DNA of 36,432 nucleotides from the IMG/VR virus record IMGVR_UViG_3300009194_000003, positions 1-36,432 of that record. One strand, written 5' to 3'. The notes beneath the pieces were generated by a model that saw only the letters and a list, made by a program, of their open reading frames with translations, had not been told where the DNA came from and made no database searches. Shown here in pieces: positions 29,801 through 36,432 of the stretch (position 1 is the first letter of the stretch; the number at the start of each line of letters is the position of its first letter). The translations under genes were made by a program, and so were the position numbers. Origin of the DNA: a virus.

Positions 29801-30001
29801 AGCGGCGGCAGCGCTTGATGCGGCGCTTGCAGCACTAGCACCAGATTCATTAGCAAATCCTTGCGCTTGAGAAACACTACTATTGATTGAATCAATAGCT
29901 GGCTCAACAAGATCATACTGATCGGTAATTGTGCGAAAGTTTTCGTCTAGCTCAGCATTAGTTAGCCTTGAGCCTTTCACAAGTCGATAGGTGATAGTCA
30001 T
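26891..30001 (-). CDS. Tailspike with C-terminal alpha/beta-hydrolase
   Basis: The 1036-aa protein begins MTITYRLVKGSRLTNAELDE, a tail-fibre attachment start. Residues 40-170 are an Ala/Glu coiled coil, residues 180-300 share the ITATYN...LLVKDQTNQFENGWY module with the tail fibre, and long beta-rich parts follow. From about 750 on the sequence is that of an alpha/beta-hydrolase: nucleophile elbow YGESMG (Ser846), RHGSSDTVIP (Asp986) and GGAGHLTG (His1018). This suggests a spike that removes ester groups, such as O-acetyls, from capsule or O-antigen. Secreted polymer hydrolases share this fold; the substrate is not known. Confidence 0.82.
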   Translation of the reverse strand: MTITYRLVKGSRLTNAELDENFRTITDQYDLVEPAIDSINSSVSQAQGFANESGASAASAASSAAAAANSEATTIEYEAAASVDAANALEARIAAEAARDSAYIVTGADQAVIATEQANIATAASIAAQLAETNAELAEVNAELAETNAEAAQAAAEAARDQASGFASFAAANVAFQTNRGFTAAAASTANITATYNNGAGTLTGAGALGAQDGVTLAVGQNLLVKDQTNQFENGWYTLTTLSPFVLTRHVLANTDPTLSGSCTQITGGTLYTGWSFANQQSSITLGTTAVTFLGRPASVGALTGQVTPLTKLTFNDPYNYTVGAGGTTEFNNGTYLLQRVTRRGRVSTLDVNIASLRGASLTIVAARPVQAPNRFDDVARTTPTLVLGNNTVSDPFGDVTLEVGDWVGFVCAANTAALSYAASGGPGSYFFNAATTALDDVSFTATASARDYQLAFTITGVEVDDSQFSGETLARFLSLEVNQSLNIQRLDAVGAPNGKRTYRKTSLALADLTTAQGVAVHGSGGLTAAVDGVTGSATLALPFDLDNTKPWQFTLTFVIGAGSNNTTFKLRDSVNTSHAGIAGVNVRAGNISTNYGFSVFLNQAGFPDVVDGTTVWFTVACDGLGTITQSMQTSILTGAGSGITLGAFQDSTNKLFARVDPDTHIYTGSIPTFGSSAGYLNALEFTFANANTRLTGVFATVGGYESYTDGTGTPAVIGINKDQHILKSSANAFSNPTEVPFLVLPRFRPSTDKPVVFQMHPNEVKSAINSGQNSATLLGLYLKGYAIGLIQGMYNSAFNASTGKGYANPTSSNWAGRTGMEYRYGFMDWITRYWNFDKYCLYGESMGLLNSLTHLTDERKRPFCIVGISGVTDLTASFALAAFTAIIQRGHGDWYVSLVGSNTETPSLTATNWKRIGNRSVPPSAAYFDAPYIWKDAWAAGTYAANDIVVIPFAGTATALKDRDPNLNASRFAKTPIYLRHGSSDTVIPSSQATNFQTTVNAAGGDVTVDLVGGAGHLTGCYSSAAEIAFIESCR

Positions 30002-30120
30002 TTTCTATCCTTCCGCTGCTTTTGCATATTATACGCGATTGCAGCCGCTTGTTTCTGCGGCTTGCCTTCTTTGATTAACTTTTCGATCTTGCCAGCAATG
30101 TAATCTTCTTTGCGAATCAT
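29998..30120 (-). CDS. Small helical phage protein, 40 aa
   Basis: MIRKEDYIAGKIEKLIKEGK, then PQKQAAAIAYNMQKQRKDRK. ATGA overlaps at both ends place it between the ejection protein and the tailspike. Similar short basic proteins with GKxQKQAxAIA lie among virion genes of other podoviruses, with no role assigned. Confidence 0.7.
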   Translation of the reverse strand: MIRKEDYIAGKIEKLIKEGKPQKQAAAIAYNMQKQRKDRK

Positions 30121-31973
30121 TGTGAGCCTCCTAGTAACCCGCCCGTTGTGGCTGCGCCTGCGGAATAAGACCCAGCGCGAATACCTGCTTGGCGGCGTAA
30201 CTGCTCATCCAATAGTCCAAGCCTACGCAGCGTTTCCATGTTGGCCATCGCGTCAGGATTCAAAATCATTGATCCAAGCTCGTTTGCTGTCTTACTTCCG
30301 CCTGTGCGGTAAAGATCAGTCATTGCCTGAAGACCGCGATTAAGTCCTGTGCTGACAACACCCTGACGCATAACCTGCTCTGGAATGGATTCACCTTCTT
30401 GCAGCAAAGCATCGGCGGCTTGCCGAGGTGCAGTTTGAGCGCCGCCTGTCATGCGCGTAGCAAAGTCAGCTTCTTGCGCCTGACGCTGCGCAAAGTAAGG
30501 AATGGATGACGGGCCTTCTACTTGCGAGAGCTGCTGCATCACTGCTTGACGGTTAGGCGTATCTAGTAATCGGCGGAAAACCTCTGCATTTTGCCCAAGA
30601 TCGCCAGCCTTGCGTTGCAATTCAGCATTGGCTGCTGCGCGGAATGCCTGACGCTCTGACTCGCTTGCGCCTTGCATAAAATCAGCAACAAACTCTGGGC
30701 CACGCTTAATTGCATCAGCGCCCAACTCAGCCGCTTCTTTATCTCGTGCAGCACTACTGTAAATGCCACGCGCCACTCTATATGACTCTGGTGCTTGCGA
30801 ATCAACCTCACGCACAAAGTCACCTCGAAGCTGATCAATCAGACTTAATTGCTGTCGACCAATGCTTGAGGCTGGATCACGCTTTGCGCCATACACAACT
30901 TCATCAAGACCCTGCTTAATGTAATTGGCTTGTTGCAAGCTAAGCGGCTGCCCTGGCGTAAAGTCAGGTAGATTCACCTTACCCTTGGACTCTAGCTTAG
31001 CAATGCTCTGAGCGCGCTTGTAGGCCATCTGGAAAGGCTCTAGCGTCATCAAGTCATCAATGAGTGGCGATTTAATTGGCTTGGCCTCTGCAAATGCCTG
31101 ATCGTAATATGGCGCAGCCATTTTCTTTTGCGCAACAGCAGATTTTTCTAGCTGATTTGCTGTTGGCGCAACGCCTCGCGTGATCTCTTGCTGTGCGCGG
31201 TTAAGAATCTCTGGGCCGCGTGCCGCTTTTCGCTCAGCGGTTAGCGTGGCAAAGTTTCCGGCAGTTGTTGGCGACTTCCGCACCACAGCGCCCGCAAGGT
31301 TCTCTAGTGGAGTCGCTAACTCAGCTAATGTTCTCCCTTGAACCGGCGATACAGAACTAGGATCAATGCCAGCCGCTTTGAATGTGCCAAGTAAACGAGC
31401 TTGAGCATCAAGGTCACTGGGAAGGTTCTTAATGCGTCGCTGAGATACGGCCTGACCGCCACGGCCAATGCCTGCGCCCACAGGCGAAAGGATCGCGCCT
31501 AATGCTGCGCCACTCGCTGCTCCCGATCCGCGCTGACCTTCCACTGATTCACCAGCACCAGTAGCTCCACCATAAGCAGCGCCAGTAGCAACCGCGCCCA
31601 ATCCACGCGCAGCCTTTGCAGCCACGCCAACGCCACGAAGGATATTAGCCGCGCCAGCACCCGGGATTAGTGCTGTTGGCAATGCTCCTGCGATATTGGC
31701 GACAGTAGACGCTACTGGGTTTGCTTTTCTGTAAGCCTCTTGCCCAGCGCGAACAGCCTCAACAGGCTCACCAGTGATCTTGCTGCGTAGCTCATCACCA
31801 AAGCCAAAGGTCAGGCCGGATAGTAGCTCACTACCAACACCATAAGGCGCTGGCTTTGTTTTAGTGGCAATCTTTGACGCCCTATTTCTGCTGATAGCAA
31901 GACCTATTTCCTCGTCACTCATGCTATCAGGAAACTCTACGATGCCTTCGCCTGGAATATCAATTAGGGGCAT
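30117..31973 (-). CDS. Internal virion (ejection) protein, 618 aa
   Basis: It begins MPLIDIPGEGIVEFPDSMSD, then EEIGLAISRN, a start found in large podovirus internal proteins. Residues 45-160 are Gly/Ala-rich and amphipathic (LPTALIPGAGAANILRGVGV; GAAYGGATGAGES), fit for membrane insertion. The rest is helical (EILNRAQQEITRGVAPTANQ; QAFRAAANAELQRKAGDL). It is the largest of four adjacent ejection-type genes. No lytic transglycosylase motif is visible. Confidence 0.75.
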   Translation of the reverse strand: MPLIDIPGEGIVEFPDSMSDEEIGLAISRNRASKIATKTKPAPYGVGSELLSGLTFGFGDELRSKITGEPVEAVRAGQEAYRKANPVASTVANIAGALPTALIPGAGAANILRGVGVAAKAARGLGAVATGAAYGGATGAGESVEGQRGSGAASGAALGAILSPVGAGIGRGGQAVSQRRIKNLPSDLDAQARLLGTFKAAGIDPSSVSPVQGRTLAELATPLENLAGAVVRKSPTTAGNFATLTAERKAARGPEILNRAQQEITRGVAPTANQLEKSAVAQKKMAAPYYDQAFAEAKPIKSPLIDDLMTLEPFQMAYKRAQSIAKLESKGKVNLPDFTPGQPLSLQQANYIKQGLDEVVYGAKRDPASSIGRQQLSLIDQLRGDFVREVDSQAPESYRVARGIYSSAARDKEAAELGADAIKRGPEFVADFMQGASESERQAFRAAANAELQRKAGDLGQNAEVFRRLLDTPNRQAVMQQLSQVEGPSSIPYFAQRQAQEADFATRMTGGAQTAPRQAADALLQEGESIPEQVMRQGVVSTGLNRGLQAMTDLYRTGGSKTANELGSMILNPDAMANMETLRRLGLLDEQLRRQAGIRAGSYSAGAATTGGLLGGSQ

Positions 31974-33016
31974 TATTCAATTCTCCCTGTTGCCGGATTG
32001 TACCGACGAACTTTTGGCTTTGGCGTCTGTTGCTCATACTCTGGTCGACCATACGAGCCAGATCGAATACCTGTCGCTTTCCTGGCGTTAGACTCCACTC
32101 TGGCAAGCGCAGCCTGCTTTGCTCTGCCTAATATCTCTGCTCTCTGTTCTGGTGTTTTATCAGCAGACGCTTGCAAGTCCAAAAGAATCTTTCGCTCACC
32201 CTCTGTTGGGTTTCCGCCGAAAATAGCCTTCATCGAAGACAGCGCCTGATTTTGGATTAAATTATCCAGTTTAATTGTTGCATCAGCCCGTTTATTTCCA
32301 CCAACTTGGCTTTCGATAATTGCTCGCGGCTTGGCTGTTAAGCCTGAATACGCGTCTGGGTTTATCTTTAATGCTTCATCAATAGTGCGCGCAGCAGCGC
32401 GCGAAGCACTAAGAACATCTTCTGTCTCAGTCAACTCCTTAAACTCAGTTGCTGAAAGCCCCTTGCCTTTATTAGCCGAGCCAGAAGCAGGGCCGCCACG
32501 AGCAGCAGGGGCGGCCTTAACCGGAACACCAGGAATCTGAACAGCCATCTCCTTATTAGGATCCCACATCATGCCAACAGGAACCCTAGGCGCAGCAGGC
32601 GCACGGCCAGGCTTTACTGAATCGGGAGAATACTTAACCGGCTTAAACTCTTGTTCGCCATTACGATAGGTTAGTAATACACCTGTCTCGCCTTGGTCGT
32701 TAACAACGCCTTCCGTTCGAGAGAATACCTCGCGCGCCTTTGGCTGGCCTAATCCTGCTAACTCGGCATACTGCTGCGCCTTTTCAGGATCGCCGCGTTG
32801 CGCCCAGTATTCAGCAAGCTGGGCATAAGAAGCGTTTGATGGGGCTTCACGCTGCGCTTTAATTCCAGACAGACGCGCCATAGTCTCAGGCACGAAAGCC
32901 TGCCCTAAAGCCTCTAAGAAGCCAATGTTGGACGGCTGCGATTGGGATGGCTGATAGTTAGCCAATGCGCTGTTTTCGTACCCTAATGGTTGGATTCGCT
33001 CATTAAGCAATCCCAT
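31973..33016 (-). CDS. Internal virion (ejection) protein, 347 aa
   Basis: It begins MGLLNERIQPLGYENSALAN and has a helical N-terminal part (YAQLAEYWAQRGDPEKAQQY), a Pro/Ala-rich centre, and a C-terminal domain LTETEDVLSASRAAARTIDE followed by NLIQNQALSSMKAIFGG, NPTEGERKILLDLQ and GIRSGSYGRP. That last domain recurs in podovirus injected proteins. It overlaps the 618-aa gene by one base. Confidence 0.75.
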   Translation of the reverse strand: MGLLNERIQPLGYENSALANYQPSQSQPSNIGFLEALGQAFVPETMARLSGIKAQREAPSNASYAQLAEYWAQRGDPEKAQQYAELAGLGQPKAREVFSRTEGVVNDQGETGVLLTYRNGEQEFKPVKYSPDSVKPGRAPAAPRVPVGMMWDPNKEMAVQIPGVPVKAAPAARGGPASGSANKGKGLSATEFKELTETEDVLSASRAAARTIDEALKINPDAYSGLTAKPRAIIESQVGGNKRADATIKLDNLIQNQALSSMKAIFGGNPTEGERKILLDLQASADKTPEQRAEILGRAKQAALARVESNARKATGIRSGSYGRPEYEQQTPKPKVRRYNPATGRIE

Positions 33017-33019
33017 ATT

Positions 33020-33427
33020 TCACCCCAATAATCCAGTGTATCGACGCTGATAACGCCCGCCCATCTGTTGAACCTGCGAAAGCATTGGAGAGCCTTGAGC
33101 TGTCATTTGCTCAGTCTTAGCTAATACGCCTTTTGCAGCAGCTAAGTCAGCATCGCCGCTATTATTCTCCGAAGGCTGTGCATATCCAAGCAAGCTAGGC
33201 GCGCTTTGTTGTGCGGTTTCCGCCGCTGGTGTGGCAGGCGGATTAAACTTCATGTATCCGCCGACAGGCTCTTGCGTCGCTGTTTCTAGCGGCTGCATTT
33301 GCTGATTATAGCCTCCAGCAAAATTAGACAAAGGTCGGCTAAAATCCAAGGAGCTTCGGTTATATCCGCCAGAAAACTGCAATGGTTGCGGTCTAATCCC
33401 CTGCAAAAACGAAAATTGGTTATTCAT
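33020..33427 (-). CDS. Small virion-associated protein, 135 aa
   Basis: Low-complexity, Gln/Pro/Gly/Asn-rich (MNNQFSFLQGIRPQPLQFSG; FAGGYNQQMQPLETATQEPV) with a helical C-terminal part (ADLAAAKGVLAKTEQMTAQG). It overlaps the 266-aa gene by one base. It is probably an accessory to the ejection proteins. No family recognised. Confidence 0.65.
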   Translation of the reverse strand: MNNQFSFLQGIRPQPLQFSGGYNRSSLDFSRPLSNFAGGYNQQMQPLETATQEPVGGYMKFNPPATPAAETAQQSAPSLLGYAQPSENNSGDADLAAAKGVLAKTEQMTAQGSPMLSQVQQMGGRYQRRYTGLLG

Positions 33428-34227
33428 TAGCCTGCACTTCCACTAAATCCGAAGTTTGCATTTCGTGTCGTGCTAGTGCCGCTTGTTTTGCCGCCCTGCG
33501 GAAGCCCAGAAAGCAATCCGGTTAAGAAGTCCATGCGCTGCATTTGCAAGTTCTGCGGCTCATAGAATTGCTCTTTAGCAGAATCAAGCTGCGCCTGCTC
33601 AAGTTGTTGCTGCATTCCTCCAGCTTGACCCATCGCATCAATAGCGCCATAGCCAGCGCCTTGTAGCGCCTGAGCAAGCTGCTGCTGCTGCTGAACATCT
33701 TGCTGAGCAGCACCCAATGCTGTATTGAAGCCCTGAAAGCGTAGGTTTGACGCAAGATCGCCAGACTGACGAGCATACGCCTCATTAGTTAACGCATCGT
33801 TAACAGCTTGGCGAGAGCCTCCAAAGGCCTTTGCTGCAATAGCCTTGCTTGCATCAACCTGCCCACTAATTTGACGCTGGCGCTCAAGGTCGGCCATTGA
33901 TCGGTCAATGACTTCACTTGTGAATGGATTCTGATAGGCAGAGATTCTGTCAGCCGCCGTCCCAATGACGCCAAGGATGTTAAACCCTCGCTGCGCCAAG
34001 CCCTGACCCTGCTGACCTAGTGCGCCAACCTGACTAAATGCTTGCTGCTGAAATGGCGAGAATCCAGCCACCCGTTGGCCTTGATATTGCTGTATTGGTG
34101 AGTTAGCAAAACTCATACCTTGCGCAAGCACATTAGTGCGCAGAGGCATTAGCTCCTTATCAATCTGCTGCGTTGACGAGCTTTTAGTCTTACTTTTGCC
34201 GCCACCTAAAGAAAACCCGAATCCCAT
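33427..34227 (-). CDS. Ejection/DNA-transfer protein, 266 aa
   Basis: It begins MGFGFSLGGGKSKTKSSSTQ and has YQNPFTSEVIDRSMADLERQ and AIAAKAFGGSRQAVNDALTN, motifs common to podovirus injection proteins in the position of P22 gp7. The second half is Gln-rich and coiled (QDVQQQQQLAQALQGAGYG). The C-terminus is Gly/Ser/Thr-rich. Confidence 0.75.
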   Translation of the reverse strand: MGFGFSLGGGKSKTKSSSTQQIDKELMPLRTNVLAQGMSFANSPIQQYQGQRVAGFSPFQQQAFSQVGALGQQGQGLAQRGFNILGVIGTAADRISAYQNPFTSEVIDRSMADLERQRQISGQVDASKAIAAKAFGGSRQAVNDALTNEAYARQSGDLASNLRFQGFNTALGAAQQDVQQQQQLAQALQGAGYGAIDAMGQAGGMQQQLEQAQLDSAKEQFYEPQNLQMQRMDFLTGLLSGLPQGGKTSGTSTTRNANFGFSGSAG

Positions 34228-34237
34228 ATGCCACCCC

Positions 34238-34432
34238 TCAAATTGCGACGGCGCTCAATACGCCAGCATTGTCTACTGTCAAAGCGTACCGACTCCCGTT
34301 AGGACTGGTCAGGATGACCCTATTTTGCCCTATTTCAAGATCACGGTCACGCTTGTAATTCATGTTGTCCGCCATCTCAACTTGACGGCTAATCTCGGTA
34401 ATCGTTCGATCATCACTGCGCGGGAGCTTCAT
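34238..34432 (-). CDS. Small virion-operon protein, 64 aa
   Basis: MKLPRSDDRTITEISRQVEM, then RDRDLEIGQNRVILTSPNGS and RYALTVDNAGVLSAVAI. The C-terminal beta part (ILTSPNGSRYALTVDNAG) is typical of short proteins encoded after podovirus tail-hub or nozzle genes. It overlaps the nozzle gene by 4 bp. Confidence 0.7.
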   Translation of the reverse strand: MKLPRSDDRTITEISRQVEMADNMNYKRDRDLEIGQNRVILTSPNGSRYALTVDNAGVLSAVAI

Positions 34433-35895
34433 CGTGTGCCACCTGCTGCAAGATCAATGCGCGGAATTCCAAAGCGCCAATCATCACTAACCGCAGCATC
34501 AACACGCATCACCATCTGTCGCCCCGTAAATCGAATATCAGTCGGCGCATTTAGCGAATAAGGGCCGAAACTATACTCTGCGCCATTAGGGTAGAAGCGG
34601 GTGCGGAAAGACGCTGTAACATCGCCCTGCGTGCGCTCATCTGGGTACAAATGGCGAGCCATGTACACCTGGTCGCCATCGCCCATTTCAAACGGACCAG
34701 TCTCGGCAAATGGCTTGATGCCATCGTACTGATAGCCGATCTCGTGGCGATAGATTAGGCCATCCGGCGAAAGCATTAGTGGGTTGCCGTAAACACCGTT
34801 GTCATCACCGCAAGTGCGATTTAACAGGCCGGTCGTCCAATGGTTTTCACGGTAATTCCATGCGACGTAGCGGTCACACTCATTACTGCTAGACGATGGG
34901 TAATGCCACCAGACTTCGTTAAACGCTGTGTTGTTCCATGCGGCAACCTTGCGAATCTGCGCTATGTTAATGTCACTGAAAACATAATCCTGAACATCAG
35001 ACGGCAGCGGCTTAACAAAGCCATCATAGATATAGAACGAGCCTAAACCCATCCAGCACGCAAAGGCATCAGTAGCCACCGATGCTTGAGGGCCAGCAGC
35101 ACCACAACCCGAGCCAACACGTTCAAATCCATAAACAAACGGTGCGCCTTGGTATGTCGCTGTGTGAGCATCTGCCGTCGTCAGGATAAGTAACTGACCA
35201 CGAACACGCAGGCCATTAAGGATTGCGCCATTGGTTGCTAGCTCAAAATCACCTGCCTGGTTAGTAGCAGCAGGAGTCCATGTTGTGAAGTCCTCTTGGT
35301 CGCTCCACTGAACTAAGCGGCTATTTCCAGCAGCACCCAAAGCGAAAACAAAGCGCTCTTCAGTAACGCTTACTGCTTGATTGTCTGTTGGCGCACCTGA
35401 CATTACGACAGCCGTTGCCGTTACACCATCCCAATAATACAAGTCACCATCGGTATTAGCGCACGCAACTAAGAACGAGCCATAGTTGTCTAACGTCCAG
35501 TTTGTAGGTGGCTGAAGGCTTCCAGTGGATGGCGTAGAGATACCGTATGCGCCTGCGCTGTATGGGCCGAATCCGTAGCCATATGCGTTGCCAGCATCTG
35601 CACGACCGACCGTGTATCCCGCAGGCGTAATATCTTGAACCGTTGCATCAGGCTTGATGGCATATAGGTGCGAGTGCGTACCAATGCCAGCGCGTGAATC
35701 AGCGCCTTCTCGGTAGGTATGGACGTCACTAGGACGGCCAGACAATACGGTAGCATCAAAGCGCTGCCAGCCCTTTACTGGCCCCATATAGCCCGACTGC
35801 CAGCGCACAAGGTTAGCTAAATGCCAGCGACCTTGAGACTGGTAGTCAGTACCATTTGAGTAAATGCCTGGCGGTATGTTTAGCTTTGCTAACAT
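34429..35895 (-). CDS. Tail nozzle / head-completion beta-propeller protein
   Basis: The 488-aa protein begins MLAKLNIPPGIYSNGTDYQS, then RWHLANLVRWQSGYMGPVKG, and has repeated beta-blade pieces (GSFLVACANTDGDLYYWDGV; RLVQWSDQEDFTTWTPAATN; WMGLGSFYIYDGFVKPLP). This is the pattern of podovirus stabilisation or nozzle proteins in the position of P22 gp10. Its place between fibre and ejection genes agrees. Confidence 0.82.
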   Translation of the reverse strand: MLAKLNIPPGIYSNGTDYQSQGRWHLANLVRWQSGYMGPVKGWQRFDATVLSGRPSDVHTYREGADSRAGIGTHSHLYAIKPDATVQDITPAGYTVGRADAGNAYGYGFGPYSAGAYGISTPSTGSLQPPTNWTLDNYGSFLVACANTDGDLYYWDGVTATAVVMSGAPTDNQAVSVTEERFVFALGAAGNSRLVQWSDQEDFTTWTPAATNQAGDFELATNGAILNGLRVRGQLLILTTADAHTATYQGAPFVYGFERVGSGCGAAGPQASVATDAFACWMGLGSFYIYDGFVKPLPSDVQDYVFSDINIAQIRKVAAWNNTAFNEVWWHYPSSSSNECDRYVAWNYRENHWTTGLLNRTCGDDNGVYGNPLMLSPDGLIYRHEIGYQYDGIKPFAETGPFEMGDGDQVYMARHLYPDERTQGDVTASFRTRFYPNGAEYSFGPYSLNAPTDIRFTGRQMVMRVDAAVSDDWRFGIPRIDLAAGGTR

Positions 35896-35898
35896 AGG

Positions 35899-36432
35899 CT
35901 ATACCCATGCTCTAATAACTAAGCGCCAATCAGCATTGGTTACTGCGACATCAGCACCAGTTGCAAGGTTAATCAGTGAGAATGTTGTGGATGTGTTGCC
36001 GAATCGGTAAATGATGTTTGTATCATCACTTGCAATAGCAACGCCACGAGATGCGCCAAGAGCTTGCAAGTTAATATAGATCGGAACCACTTGTCCTGAC
36101 GTGTAGCCATTGCTTGTGTTGATACACACCAACTCAGCAGTAATCAGCCTTGGAATCTGGCCTAGACCATGCGCTACTGTTGCGCCAGCCGCTGCTGTAA
36201 TGGTGATCTGTCCTGAGTCAAAAAAGCGCTGAAGCCTGCCTTGCTCACGCAGCTTCTTGGATGTAATCGCCTCAAGGTCATCAGTTCCGGCAGTCACTGT
36301 TGCGGCGTCGGCAACGCGCAAAGTTCCGCGAATAGATTCACCTGCTTGGCTTGTTGTGCCGCCATCTGCTGTAACGGTGAGGCCGGTTATAGCGCCGCTT
36401 GCCGCTACTGTTGTTGCAGTAACAGCCTGTAA
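35899..36432 (-). CDS. Tail fibre protein, C-terminal part (continues from left edge)
   Basis: This is the end of the 361-aa fibre whose N-terminus is at 1-675; the last 123 bases repeat that copy. After the shaft, TITAAAGATVAHGLGQIPRL followed by ITAELVCINTSNGYTSGQVV forms a beta-rich tip domain seen at the ends of short phage fibres. The stop is 3 bp before the nozzle start. A TTG at 36321 is in frame but is internal, not the true start. Confidence 0.85.
   Translation of the reverse strand, partial: LQAVTATTVAASGAITGLTVTADGGTTSQAGESIRGTLRVADAATVTAGTDDLEAITSKKLREQGRLQRFFDSGQITITAAAGATVAHGLGQIPRLITAELVCINTSNGYTSGQVVPIYINLQALGASRGVAIASDDTNIIYRFGNTSTTFSLINLATGADVAVTNADWRLVIRAWV
36310..36432. 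repeat. Right copy of 123-bp terminal repeat
   Basis: Identical to 1-123 base for base. It marks the overlap at which the circular genome was opened. Confidence 0.9.

Noticed and set aside
35899-36321. 140-aa stand-alone protein starting at TTG 36321
   Set aside because: The frame is open upstream through the circle junction to a proper ATG at 675, so this is the C-terminus of a 361-aa fibre.

Overview
The window is a complete tailed-phage genome read once round a circle. The first 123 bases recur exactly as the last 123, and the tail-fibre gene cut by the left edge continues in frame from the right edge. The unit length is therefore about 36,309 bp. It is a podovirus: it has a portal, a scaffold, a major capsid protein resembling the phage SU10 type, an adaptor, a beta-propeller-like tail protein, several internal/ejection proteins and a tailspike, but no tape measure, sheath or long-tail genes. 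NinB-, Ref-, RusA-, Ead- and DUF551-like proteins point to a gamma- or betaproteobacterial host. I see no integrase, no CI-like repressor, no tRNA and no multi-repeat CRISPR array.

Layout. (1) Late genes are on the minus strand from 13267 down to 1 and, across the circle junction, from 36432 down to 25773. In order they are a HExxH protein, two or three tiny genes, TerS, TerL, an ADP-ribosyltransferase-like protein, portal, several virion proteins, scaffold, capsid, adaptor, tail fibre, beta-propeller tail protein, ejection proteins, a giant tailspike with a C-terminal alpha/beta-hydrolase, endolysin and holins. (2) Replication and recombination genes are on the minus strand at 17490-13655: ERF annealing protein, YqaJ-type exonuclease, O-like initiator, DnaB helicase, a 52-aa protein and a small exported protein. 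(3) Early genes are on the plus strand at 17586-25728: Cro-like regulator, SSB, Ref-like nuclease, NinB, DNA methyltransferase, RusA and a truncated cytosine-methyltransferase-like protein. After these come about 22 small genes joined mostly by 4-bp ATGA/GTGA overlaps; this is the accessory region.

The early operons diverge from a near-palindromic promoter at 17523-17553. Two non-coding stretches stand out. The leader of the replication initiator (16151-16241) folds into a 19-bp helix holding two hairpins, and its 3' side competes with a hairpin that covers the ribosome binding site. The 387-bp gap at 13268-13654 has a perfect TATAAT at one end and an intrinsic terminator at the other, and it looks like an untranslated RNA of the C4/CI (Icd/Ash-region) type. 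These two elements, and the two effector-like proteins flanking the terminase genes, are the best candidates for undescribed biology.
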